From: a virus
Reading direction: 5' to 3' (one strand)
Virus record (IMG/VR): IMGVR_UViG_3300047353_000504
Span: 1-23,779 of that record
DNA: 23,779 nt
The position numbers were made by a program, and so were the translations under genes. Positions within the stretch are counted from its first letter, which is position 1; each line of letters opens with the position of its first letter. This document shows, in pieces, positions 13,046 to 19,797 of the stretch. The notes under the pieces are model-generated. The model was not told the origin of the DNA and searched no databases. It saw only the letters and a program-made list of their open reading frames with translations.

Positions 13046-13898
13046 CTCATCAACAAAAATTTGGAAAGAAATCTCAGAGGTAAATAACCTTGAGTTTGAA
13101 TATCATTTACTGCCTGGTAATGTTCCAATCCTTATTGCAAATAATGTTTTTCTTTATCCAGACAAAGTTCAAGAGTTTTTAGAAAGTCTTGACTACTGGG
13201 AGACTAAAGACTTTGATGATAGTGATATTGTTCGTCCTGGAATGACACACCAATTCACTCCAAATCTTTTCTCTATGCTTGGACATCAACTTACTCAAAA
13301 ATTTAAGAAAATTTTTGGTGTTAATGACATGTCAATAATTGATATGTACACTCAAGCTACGAGCGGTACAATGGGATTAGATGTTACTGGGGGACTTTGT
13401 TGTTATCCTCATATGGATTCAGATCCATTTGATAGTATTGAGAGTGAGAGACCATGCATTGTTGCAAACATCAATCTCTCAAAAAGTTCTGACCCTGTAA
13501 CTACTGGATTTTGGTCTTGGAGGGGTAAGAACAATGTCTTAGACTTTAATAGGGAGGATAAAAATACCTTAATCAACTTCTATGATCGTCATGAGGAACA
13601 GTCAATAGATAAATGGTTTCAAGTTCATGACTATGAGGATTTTAAATTTGAAAGTTCTGCTACTATGATGTATAATAGCCTTGTGGTCTATCCCACAGGG
13701 TGTATTCATAATCCTTACATCAAACCTAACTGGTTTTCTGATAAGGAAAGAATAGTATTATCTGCTTTTTATTCTATTCAACCAGAAAATTTAGACTTTG
13801 AAGAAAAAAATGCTGATATTGTTTCTTATACCTGGGAGCATTTCCGACTAGATACATTATTCAATTATCACCCACAATTCACTTCTCCACAATCATAA
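13038..13898 (+). CDS. 2OG-Fe(II) oxygenase-like protein (DUF6445-like)
   Basis: The protein shows a possible iron-binding triad of the cupin-fold 2-oxoglutarate oxygenases: H-x-D in YPHMDSD (H125, D127), a distal histidine in YPTGCIHNPY (H224) and an arginine in KERIVLSAFY (R238) that could hold 2-oxoglutarate. This layout resembles the DUF6445 group. The family hydroxylates or otherwise oxidises small molecules, proteins or nucleic acids; nothing here shows the substrate. There is no ATG for the first 72 codons of the open frame. TTG 13038, preceded by GAGGGA at seven bases, is the best start and gives 286 aa; TTG 13023 is the alternative. It overlaps gp41 by eight bases, so it follows gp41 in one transcript. 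Confidence 0.6.
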   Translation: MINSSTKIWKEISEVNNLEFEYHLLPGNVPILIANNVFLYPDKVQEFLESLDYWETKDFDDSDIVRPGMTHQFTPNLFSMLGHQLTQKFKKIFGVNDMSIIDMYTQATSGTMGLDVTGGLCCYPHMDSDPFDSIESERPCIVANINLSKSSDPVTTGFWSWRGKNNVLDFNREDKNTLINFYDRHEEQSIDKWFQVHDYEDFKFESSATMMYNSLVVYPTGCIHNPYIKPNWFSDKERIVLSAFYSIQPENLDFEEKNADIVSYTWEHFRLDTLFNYHPQFTSPQS

Positions 13899-13900
13899 TT

Positions 13901-14578
13901 ATGCCTACTTATTCTAATGCAATCGCTGATGGGACACCCGATCCACAGCGTCCTACTGCTACTCCTCCTCGCCGTCCTCGTGCCAAGGAGTTTTGGGAGG
14001 TAGAACCTGGTGATCCTGGTACTGAGGGTTGGTCTGATAATCCAGAAGATCCTAAGGGTGCTCAACTTGGTAACCCAGCTATTGAAAATCCACCCACTCC
14101 TGTTCCTCCTACTCCTCCTGCTCCCCCTGAAGCTTCCCCTGAACCTACCATTCCGGTAGTCTTGACTTCTTCTCAAACCCCTCCCAAGGATGGTTACCTT
14201 GAGTTTGTCGATCAAGTAACCAGTGCTCCCTCTAAAGATCCCTCACAATTTATTGCTAGAATTGCTGCTCTTCAAGCAGGTGGTTGTGAGATTCAGCGTC
14301 TTCTAACTGCTGCTGTAGGTATCTCTGCTGAAGGTGGTGAGTTCATGGAGATTGTTAAGAAGATCATTTTCCAAGGAAAGCCTTGGGAAGAAGATAACAT
14401 TGAGCATCTAAAGATTGAATTGGGCGATGTTATGTGGTATGTTGCTCAGGCATGCATGGCACTTGATATTTCTCTTGAAGAAGTTCTTGATCGTAATATT
14501 GATAAATTGTCAAAGCGTTATCCCACGGGAACCTTTGATGCTTACTATTCAGAAAATCGTAAATCTGGCGACAGATAA
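13901..14578 (+). CDS. mazG: MazG-like nucleotide pyrophosphohydrolase with proline-rich N-terminal extension
   Basis: MazG-type enzymes hydrolyse nucleoside triphosphates to monophosphates; in cyanophages they have been linked to (p)ppGpp or dNTP handling. The C-terminal half (about 97-225) carries the all-alpha NTP-PPase core: GISAEGGEFMEIVKKIIFQG, IELGDVMWYVAQACMAL, NIDKLSKRYP and YYSENRKSGD, with the acidic ExxE and ExxD metal sites visible. The first 95 or so residues are unusual: a low-complexity region rich in Pro, Thr and Glu (PPTPVPPTPPAPPEASPEP). The usual family start corresponds to about GYLEFVDQV, so this is an added tail or fusion. It sits two bases after the previous stop and overlaps the next ATG. 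Confidence 0.88.
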   Translation: MPTYSNAIADGTPDPQRPTATPPRRPRAKEFWEVEPGDPGTEGWSDNPEDPKGAQLGNPAIENPPTPVPPTPPAPPEASPEPTIPVVLTSSQTPPKDGYLEFVDQVTSAPSKDPSQFIARIAALQAGGCEIQRLLTAAVGISAEGGEFMEIVKKIIFQGKPWEEDNIEHLKIELGDVMWYVAQACMALDISLEEVLDRNIDKLSKRYPTGTFDAYYSENRKSGDR

Positions 14579-14772
14579 TGTTTAGTCTCTGGATCCACCT
14601 ACGAGCATTCTTTTCTGTTGTAGTGGTGAGTTGTGCTCACCCTGTTAACTGGGAGCAGTGTGTTCGTGTGGACCAGTGGCTTTTGCCAGAAGTTAAGGAA
14701 GGGTATAGACTGTGGACAGGTGAGATAACACCGTATCAGTCTGAAAAGGACTATCTAAATAACAGGGAGTAG
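14578..14772 (+). CDS. Small membrane-targeted or lipoprotein-like ORF, 64 aa
   Basis: The ATG at 14578 overlaps the mazG stop (TAATG). The first 19 residues have a hydrophobic stretch (AFFSVVVVSC) ending in VVSC, which fits a bacterial lipobox with Cys 19 as the lipidated residue; the n-region is weakly basic (H7, R9). The remainder is polar with several tryptophans. A spanin-like or envelope role is conceivable but nothing identifies it, and no partner spanin is next to it. The stop (TAG 14770-14772) lies inside the loop of the terminator that follows. Confidence 0.5.
   Translation: MFSLWIHLRAFFSVVVVSCAHPVNWEQCVRVDQWLLPEVKEGYRLWTGEITPYQSEKDYLNNRE
14754..14761 (+). promoter_or_regulatory. 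Near-consensus late promoter box TCTAAATA
   Basis: One mismatch to TATAAATA, 26 bases before ATG 14788. Transcription from it would begin around 14767, inside the ascending arm of the terminator, so that hairpin could not form in the new transcript. Confidence 0.28.
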
Positions 14773-14786
14773 TACTCCCTTTTTTT
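14764..14786 (+). terminator. Rho-independent terminator at the end of the mazG unit
   Basis: AGGGAG (14764-14769) and CTCCCT (14775-14780) form a 6-bp stem with loop TAGTA, followed by T tract 14780-14786. The loop contains the stop codon of the preceding ORF, and the T tract ends one base before the next ATG. Confidence 0.82.
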
Positions 14787-14787
14787 A

Positions 14788-16122
14788 ATGGCCGAACCGT
14801 CTGAAGGATTTTTTGCTGGTTGTGCATTATGCAGCAATCTAGAAATGGATGCTGCTGTCAAAGATGAGACAAGCCTTCAAAACTTTTACAACACCATGTA
14901 TCAGAGGTATACGGGTCCCTCTGTTATTGGTGCTGGTAGTGTAAAAAAAGATTTTGAGAAAGCAGTAACCTTAACTCCATCAACAAAAAAAGATAAGTTT
15001 TATTCTGATCTTGTTGTAGGTATCTCTGCAGTAAAAGCAGTCAGATCTTTTCTTGCTACAAATTCTGCAATGAAGGGTATATCTGGGAATGCAACTCCTA
15101 ATGCGGTATACTTAACAGGTACACAATGGCCTAAAGAAGTTCAGCAATTTAAGTTTGCTGCTTTTGGTATGGCAGACTTTAACTCTTCTGATTTGATTCT
15201 TCAGTATGGATCTAATTATGTTGGGGTATCTTTAAAGAAAAAACCAAAAGGAACTGCACCGGACCCGACTCTAATCAATAAAGCATTTGATACTGTATTG
15301 AATGGACCTCAATTTGCTCCCATAAAAGCACAGTTGCAGCAAGCTAGACAGAATTTTTTTGCTGGAGTAATTAGGGACGCATTAACTAGTGGTCCTTTAG
15401 TTGGACTTGCTCAACTTCCTGATGGATCTAATCCTAGAAATGCTCCACCGGAAAAACTTTGGAGCACTAGGATTGGCATCTATAAAAATGGTAAGATTCA
15501 AACAGTTCCTTTAATTAATCTAAAAGATGTATCTGCTATTGGTGATCCAGCTCTTTTAAATACTAAAGAGGTTGATCGCAAAACAACTAATGCGATGCGT
15601 GATTATGTAAACATGAGGCTTGGTAAAGTCGGCAACCAACCCAATACTTTATATAAACAGTTTCTATCTATCATCAAAACGAATCAGCAATTGTTTGCTG
15701 ATACCTTAATCAATCTTATCCTTAAGAAACAATTAATGGATGAGATGAGTGAGTATACTAGAAATAACTTTGAATTTATCTTGACCACTGGGGTAGGACA
15801 GGTTACAATATCTAAGTCTACCGGCATGAATATTCAGGAAGGTAGTGGTAATTGTATTGGTATTGATAGCGTTGCACTTGCTCTTGCTTATCTTAAAAGA
15901 CAACCTAAGACCATTGATATAGATACTGCAAAAACAGAGTCATCAAATGCGGCTAAGTTATTTTTCAAAGTTAGAGCAGGTACACTAGATCTCTTAGAAC
16001 TTGAGTTAAGATATAAGGGTGACTTTAAATCTCAACCTCAGTTCCAAGCATTTCTTTCCCCCCAGTTTAAATCATTACTTAAAGGTGATTTTGGAAACGC
16101 ACGAAACATTATTTTTGGTTAA
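14788..16122 (+). CDS. Large hypothetical protein, possibly with a PD-(D/E)XK-like fold
   Basis: I cannot name this 444-aa protein. A segment near 134-151 (SDLILQYGSNYVGVSLKKK) has the strand-turn-strand with Asp and a final S-x-K seen in some degenerate restriction-endonuclease-like folds, but the usual acidic residue before x-K is missing, so nuclease activity is uncertain. The C-terminal part (LLELELRYKGDFKSQPQF) also looks conserved-domain-like. There is no signal peptide; the N-terminus has CALC. The ATG follows a run of six T (TTTTTTAATG), leaving no ribosome site; Met20 (14845) is an alternative start. The stop abuts the next ATG. It opens the probable late block, so a virion or DNA-processing role is possible. 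Confidence 0.72.
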   Translation: MAEPSEGFFAGCALCSNLEMDAAVKDETSLQNFYNTMYQRYTGPSVIGAGSVKKDFEKAVTLTPSTKKDKFYSDLVVGISAVKAVRSFLATNSAMKGISGNATPNAVYLTGTQWPKEVQQFKFAAFGMADFNSSDLILQYGSNYVGVSLKKKPKGTAPDPTLINKAFDTVLNGPQFAPIKAQLQQARQNFFAGVIRDALTSGPLVGLAQLPDGSNPRNAPPEKLWSTRIGIYKNGKIQTVPLINLKDVSAIGDPALLNTKEVDRKTTNAMRDYVNMRLGKVGNQPNTLYKQFLSIIKTNQQLFADTLINLILKKQLMDEMSEYTRNNFEFILTTGVGQVTISKSTGMNIQEGSGNCIGIDSVALALAYLKRQPKTIDIDTAKTESSNAAKLFFKVRAGTLDLLELELRYKGDFKSQPQFQAFLSPQFKSLLKGDFGNARNIIFG

Positions 16123-16728
16123 ATGTACACTGATTTATTTCCAACTCGATTATACAAATACAATTTACAGGCACCTGATCTAAGACAAAGTATGCTGGAT
16201 AGGTATGCATCTTGGAAAGATCATTCAATGAATGGAACTCCCGAAGGATGGAGTTGTGATGTTAGAACAGAATTTCAAGGAGCTTTCCCTCAAGAGATTA
16301 AGAAGCGTTATGATGATGTTCTAAGAGAATGGAGAGATGAATTTGGACTATTTGATCGTCCATATATTGATGAGATTTGGATGAACGCCTATGAGCAATC
16401 TCAATTTCAAGAATCTCATTCTCATCTACCTGGATTTTTTTCTGGAATTCATTATCTAGTATATGATCCTGAAGAGCATGAAGCTACTACATTTCAAAAC
16501 CCACAGGACTCTATACATTCTTTTATGTTTGATGACGAGTTCCTGGATGGAGATATTAATAAGCATCTATGTGAGAATCATACCCCTAAGGTTGAGGAGG
16601 GTGATATTATTTTATTCCCATCTCATTTGAAACATTTTGTTAAAAAGAATGACAGCAAAAATCTTCGTATAACTATATCCTTTAACATAAATAGAATTGC
16701 GGAGTCTACTCGACGGGTTTTTTCGTAG
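16123..16728 (+). CDS. 2OG-Fe(II) oxygenase family protein (PF13759-like)
   Basis: The 201-aa protein has the layout of the small phage 2OG-Fe(II) oxygenases: AYEQSQFQESHSHLPGFFSG (H99 and H101 as the proximal metal ligands), GIHYLVYDPEEHEATTFQNP, then EEGDIILFPSHLKHFV (distal H168 or H171) and RITISFNIN (R182 for 2-oxoglutarate). These genes are common in T4-like cyanophages; proposed roles include protein or nucleobase hydroxylation and scavenging 2-oxoglutarate, none established. The start directly follows the preceding stop (TAAATG). It is the second oxygenase-like gene in the window and seems unrelated in detail to the one at 13038. Confidence 0.82.
   Translation: MYTDLFPTRLYKYNLQAPDLRQSMLDRYASWKDHSMNGTPEGWSCDVRTEFQGAFPQEIKKRYDDVLREWRDEFGLFDRPYIDEIWMNAYEQSQFQESHSHLPGFFSGIHYLVYDPEEHEATTFQNPQDSIHSFMFDDEFLDGDINKHLCENHTPKVEEGDIILFPSHLKHFVKKNDSKNLRITISFNINRIAESTRRVFS
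16686..16693 (+). promoter_or_regulatory. Candidate late promoter box CATAAATA
   Basis: Matches NATAAATA and lies 37 bases before ATG 16731, similar to the spacing of the boxes at 17912 and 18873. It is within the end of the oxygenase gene. Confidence 0.4.
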
Positions 16729-16730
16729 TA

Positions 16731-17927
16731 ATGAAGAATTTTTTCCAATTCTTAAATGAGGCGCAGACAAACGCTGCAAAGCAAGCGAAGAAGCTTGGTT
16801 TAAAGGGTGATGGTCATGGGTCATGGGTTGATCCAACTGGAAAAATTGTTGGTAGAACCATAGAAGGTGAGTTAGTTTTTTCTAGTGGTAGAAAACCATC
16901 AGAAGAAACTGATCCAACAAAACCTGGACGGGCAGCAAGAGCTTTACCCCCAGAAAATCCTCCTCCTTCAGCACAACAAAGTGGTGGAGTTGGTGAACCA
17001 GAAGAGCAGGAAGAGGTAGAAAAGACTCGCGGCGCTGTTACTATTGGGTTTGGTAGATTTAATCCTCCTACAGCAGGTCACGAAAAATTACTTGATACTA
17101 TTAAAGATACTGCGGAGGGTGGGTCTTATATGATATATCCATCCCACTCAGTAGATCCACAGAAAAATCCTCTTGATTCTGAGACTAAAGTTCTCTTTAT
17201 GAAGAAGATGTTTCCTACACATGCGAATGCGATCATATATGATCCTGGCATTCGTACCATACTAGACGCACTGAAGCAAGCCGATGTCGAAGGATATAGT
17301 AGCGTCAACATCGTGGTTGGTGCTGACAGACAAAAAGAGTTTGAGGGGCTCGCGAACAAATACAACGGGCAACTCTATAATTTTGATGCGATTAATGTCA
17401 TCTCTGCAGGAGAACGGGATCCCGATGCTGAAGGGGTTGAGGGTATGTCTGCTTCCAAATTACGAGCCTTAGCTGCTGATGGTGACTTTGAGTCTTTCAA
17501 GAAAGGACTACCCAAGTCTGCTAAAGGAATGGTTGCAAGAGAACTATTCAATACAGTACAGAGATCTATGGGTGCTGCAGCTGTAACAGAGGGCGTAGAG
17601 TTGTGGCAAATTGCTCCTAAGTTTGATGAAAAAACTTTGAGAGAGCATTATATTATTGGCAATATGTTTGATCTGGGATCTCTTGTAGAATCTTTAAATA
17701 CCGGACTTGTTGGTAGGATTATTAGACGCGGTGCAAATCATGTTATCGCAGTTACATCTGAGGGTATTATGTTCAAATCTTGGATTAGAGATTTGACTGA
17801 ATATGTTTCTAGAATTCCTTCTGGAGTTCCTGCAAATAAGAGAGAAGTTGGAACAGATACTTATAGAGAATATGTTCAGAAACTTACTCCATTAGAAAAG
17901 GTTAAGTCCTTTATAAATAAAAGATAG
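16731..17927 (+). CDS. Nucleotidyltransferase (cytidylyltransferase-like) with capsid-targeting-like N-terminus
   Basis: The central domain (about 100-275) is a HIGH-superfamily nucleotidyltransferase: GFGRFNPPTAGH (106-117, with the TAGH form of HxGH), SVNIVVGADRQ (about 191-201) and GMSASKLRALAADGD (from 238, equivalent of the ISSTxxR motif). Relatives make activated nucleotides such as NAD, CoA precursors or CDP-alcohols; the substrate is unknown. The first 11 residues, MKNFFQFLNEA, resemble the capsid-targeting peptides of T4 internal proteins (MKTYQEFIAEA) and include an L-x-E site of the gp21 protease type. A GDGHGSWVDPTGK module follows, then a Pro/Glu linker (60-98). The C-terminal part (290-398) has GLVGRIIRRGANHVIAV, a small barrel-like motif. 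Capsid packaging is an inference. Confidence 0.78.
   Translation: MKNFFQFLNEAQTNAAKQAKKLGLKGDGHGSWVDPTGKIVGRTIEGELVFSSGRKPSEETDPTKPGRAARALPPENPPPSAQQSGGVGEPEEQEEVEKTRGAVTIGFGRFNPPTAGHEKLLDTIKDTAEGGSYMIYPSHSVDPQKNPLDSETKVLFMKKMFPTHANAIIYDPGIRTILDALKQADVEGYSSVNIVVGADRQKEFEGLANKYNGQLYNFDAINVISAGERDPDAEGVEGMSASKLRALAADGDFESFKKGLPKSAKGMVARELFNTVQRSMGAAAVTEGVELWQIAPKFDEKTLREHYIIGNMFDLGSLVESLNTGLVGRIIRRGANHVIAVTSEGIMFKSWIRDLTEYVSRIPSGVPANKREVGTDTYREYVQKLTPLEKVKSFINKR
17912..17919 (+). promoter_or_regulatory. Late promoter TATAAATA
   Basis: Exact T4 late consensus, 32 bases before ATG 17952. It overlaps the last codons of the nucleotidyltransferase. The expected start is near 17925. Confidence 0.7.
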
Positions 17928-17951
17928 GAGACTGCTGAGCTTTCAGGATCG

Positions 17952-18635
17952 ATGAAAAATTTTATTGAAGATACAGCCGATCAGATCATGCTTAATAGCA
18001 TGGCAAATGTTTTTATGGAAAAACTTGATCCCGTAGGTCAGGAAGATGATGATATTGATAATGATGGCAAGAAAAATACTAAGTCAGATTCTTATCTAAG
18101 AAACCGTCGTAAGTCTGTCGGTGCTGCTATTGCTGCTGATAAGGCAAAGATGGTAAAGAAAGAGCAGGTTGAATTATCTCTCCGTGAGAGAGTAGCGGAA
18201 TTGACCGAAAAAAAGCTTTATAAGTCTGAGAAAGCTACGACCTCAGATGAAAAAGAAGTAGAAATTTCAGAGAAGTCTGTAAAAAATAAAGTAACTATTA
18301 ATCCTGATATTCAAGAAGGTAAGAAAGGTCTCTGGGATAATATCCATGCCAAGCGCAAGCGTGGCGAAAAACCTGCTAAGAAGGGTGATAAGGATTATCC
18401 TAAAACATTAAATATTGAGCAGACTGAAGATTCTCTGAGAGACCGTCGCATGGAGCGCGGTGGGGTTGATGGCAACAACCGTTACAATAAGGCATCAGGT
18501 AAACCTAATACCTTTGGTAAGAAGAAGAGTTCTTCTGATGGACCTTCTGCCTTGGATGTTGTGAAAGCAAAGATCCGTGCTAAGTATGGTGATAAAGCAA
18601 TCGTGGATACTAAGAAGAAAAAAGAAAAAGATTAA
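17952..18635 (+). CDS. Lysine-rich, highly charged protein, probable capsid-internal or scaffold protein
   Basis: This 227-aa product is dominated by Lys, Glu, Asp and Arg with almost no hydrophobic core beyond the N-terminal helix (MKNFIEDTADQIMLNSMANV). A segment GLWDNIHAKRKRGEKPAKKG, followed by DKDYPKTLNIE, is one I associate with phage head-associated proteins, though I cannot confirm this here. L-x-E or I-x-E sequences that a gp21-type prohead protease could cut occur at SLRE, ELTE and DIQE. The C-terminus is very basic (DTKKKKEKD), as in DNA-condensing internal proteins. A consensus late promoter precedes it, and AGGA (17945-17948) lies close before the ATG. Prohead core or internal protein is the best guess. 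Confidence 0.7.
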   Translation: MKNFIEDTADQIMLNSMANVFMEKLDPVGQEDDDIDNDGKKNTKSDSYLRNRRKSVGAAIAADKAKMVKKEQVELSLRERVAELTEKKLYKSEKATTSDEKEVEISEKSVKNKVTINPDIQEGKKGLWDNIHAKRKRGEKPAKKGDKDYPKTLNIEQTEDSLRDRRMERGGVDGNNRYNKASGKPNTFGKKKSSSDGPSALDVVKAKIRAKYGDKAIVDTKKKKEKD

Positions 18636-18645
18636 GCCTATATAA

Positions 18646-18661
18646 GAGAAGTTCACTTCTC
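18646..18661 (+). promoter_or_regulatory. Hairpin over the ribosome site of the next gene
   Basis: GAGAAG (18646-18651) and CTTCTC (18656-18661) form a 6-bp stem with loop TTCA, ending five bases before ATG 18667. The only purine-rich ribosome-site candidate lies in the left arm, so it could restrict translation. No T tract follows, so it is not a terminator. Confidence 0.45.
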
Positions 18662-18666
18662 AAATA

Positions 18667-18870
18667 ATGCTTTCTTTTTTACTTCCACTAGCATCAAAAA
18701 TTATTTCTGATGCCGTTTCTAAAATTCCAGAGAATGAAGAGCTCGGTGAGAAGATGGTTGAGATCTGTCTTGTTATTCTTGCTAAAGCAGTTAAGCTGAC
18801 CAAGACCGATATGGATGATCAACTTCTTGAAGTTGTCACCAAGGCTATCAAAACCCGCGAGGATGCGTAG
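18667..18870 (+). CDS. Small conserved-looking protein, 67 aa
   Basis: The product is short and mainly helical: a hydrophobic start (MLSFLLPLASKIISDAV), an acidic turn (PENEELGEK), a second hydrophobic helix (MVEICLVILAKAVKL) and a polar end. The two hydrophobic stretches are short and amphipathic rather than clear membrane spans, so a holin call is not justified. It lies between the lysine-rich protein and the MALWG virion protein, suggesting late expression. A hairpin (18646-18661) covers its upstream region. Function unknown. Confidence 0.68.
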   Translation: MLSFLLPLASKIISDAVSKIPENEELGEKMVEICLVILAKAVKLTKTDMDDQLLEVVTKAIKTREDA

Positions 18871-18872
18871 GT

Positions 18873-18880
18873 TATAAATA
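18873..18880 (+). promoter_or_regulatory. Late promoter TATAAATA
   Basis: Exact T4 late consensus in the short gap between two genes, 33 bases before ATG 18914, with the expected start near 18886. It is the clearest late promoter in the window. Confidence 0.78.
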
Positions 18881-18913
18881 ATTGTATGAAAACTGTAGTT
18901 CGGGTGTAAGAAC

Positions 18914-19417
18914 ATGGCTCTCTGGGGTCTTAACGACAATATTCAAACCTTTGGTACTGTTGCAGTTAGTGGTAATACTGTAACTGGCACGGGGACCACT
19001 TTTACAACCGATGTTGAAGTTGGTCAAGTAATTCGGGTTGGAACCCGTGGTGGTGTGGGCACATATTATGGTGACGCTGTTATCAGTGGTATCACCAGTG
19101 ACCGAATTCTTACCATCGATTCTACCGCTGGACTTAGTGCAGTTAGCATTGCCGCTACTGCTTATGGTATCAGTGAATTACCAATGTATACTGTTAAGGA
19201 CAGTGTATATCAAGAAGAAAGATCTGAAGCAGATTCTTTAGTCTATGGTATTTCTACAGATACTTCTGGTTCATATGCTGTTGCTCATCATGGATGGGTT
19301 GGTGTTACCACTTACATTGATATGCACGGTAATCTGAGAGTCAAGAGCGAAGTTCTTGTTGCTCAGTCCGGTATTCAAACTGGTGCTAACGGAATTGCTT
19401 ATCCTACAGATGAATAA
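18914..19417 (+). CDS. Virion structural protein (MALWG family)
   Basis: The N-terminus MALWGLNDNIQTFGTVAVSG, followed by a TGTGTTFTTDVEVGQVIRVG beta segment, is a recurring type in T4-like cyanophage structural proteins. The 167-aa sequence is Gly/Thr/Val-rich with little helix and ends in GLKYPTDE-like form (NGIAYPTDE), typical of a small beta-sandwich head or neck component. Its exact place in the virion is unknown. A perfect late promoter precedes it. GTAAG before the ATG is only a weak ribosome site. Confidence 0.8.
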   Translation: MALWGLNDNIQTFGTVAVSGNTVTGTGTTFTTDVEVGQVIRVGTRGGVGTYYGDAVISGITSDRILTIDSTAGLSAVSIAATAYGISELPMYTVKDSVYQEERSEADSLVYGISTDTSGSYAVAHHGWVGVTTYIDMHGNLRVKSEVLVAQSGIQTGANGIAYPTDE

Positions 19418-19425
19418 TTGAGTGA

Positions 19426-19797
19426 ATGAAATTCCATGAATTGAACGATAGCAACTATCTCCTTTTTGCAATTAAGAATTATGATAATCCTCAAGCAGTC
19501 ACTGAGGATGATTTCTATGATGATCTTAAAAGAATTAAGTACATAAAAAGACTATTGAAAAGGTATAAGAATAGTGGTGAGCTCAGAACTCACCTCATTC
19601 TAAACCACTTCATAGTCCTTTTTAATGTTTTTGGTGATGCTGGAGTTCCCCTCTTATATTTTAAATTAGATAAAGAACTTTGGTCGTGTACCAAAAGTTT
19701 TTTGACATACCTTGGTAGAGTTCCTGAGTTTCCTCGCACGGAACTAAATAGTATTATTGATGATGATTACTGTCTAGAACAGCTAAGAGCAGTCTAA
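19426..19797 (+). CDS. Conserved phage protein of unknown function, 123 aa
   Basis: The 123-aa protein (MKFHELNDSNYLLFAIKNYD, then FYDDLKRIKYIKRLLKRYKN, LRTHLILNHFIVLFNVFG) resembles a small helical protein I recall from T4-like cyanophages and other large myoviruses, with no assigned function. It appears soluble and helical; the stretch around FIVLFNVFGDAGVPLLYF is hydrophobic but interrupted by Asp and Pro, so a membrane span is unlikely. It starts eight bases after the MALWG gene and its stop overlaps the next ATG (TAATG), so it belongs to the same late transcript. Confidence 0.8.
   Translation: MKFHELNDSNYLLFAIKNYDNPQAVTEDDFYDDLKRIKYIKRLLKRYKNSGELRTHLILNHFIVLFNVFGDAGVPLLYFKLDKELWSCTKSFLTYLGRVPEFPRTELNSIIDDDYCLEQLRAV

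Noticed and set aside
18667-18870. Holin for the 67-aa protein
   Set aside because: Its hydrophobic stretches are short and amphipathic, with charged residues, and do not look like clear membrane spans.
18886-18909. Seven-codon mini-ORF (ATG to TAA) at the expected start of the late transcript before 18914
   Set aside because: Too short to support as coding; could be a leader peptide but nothing beyond position suggests it.
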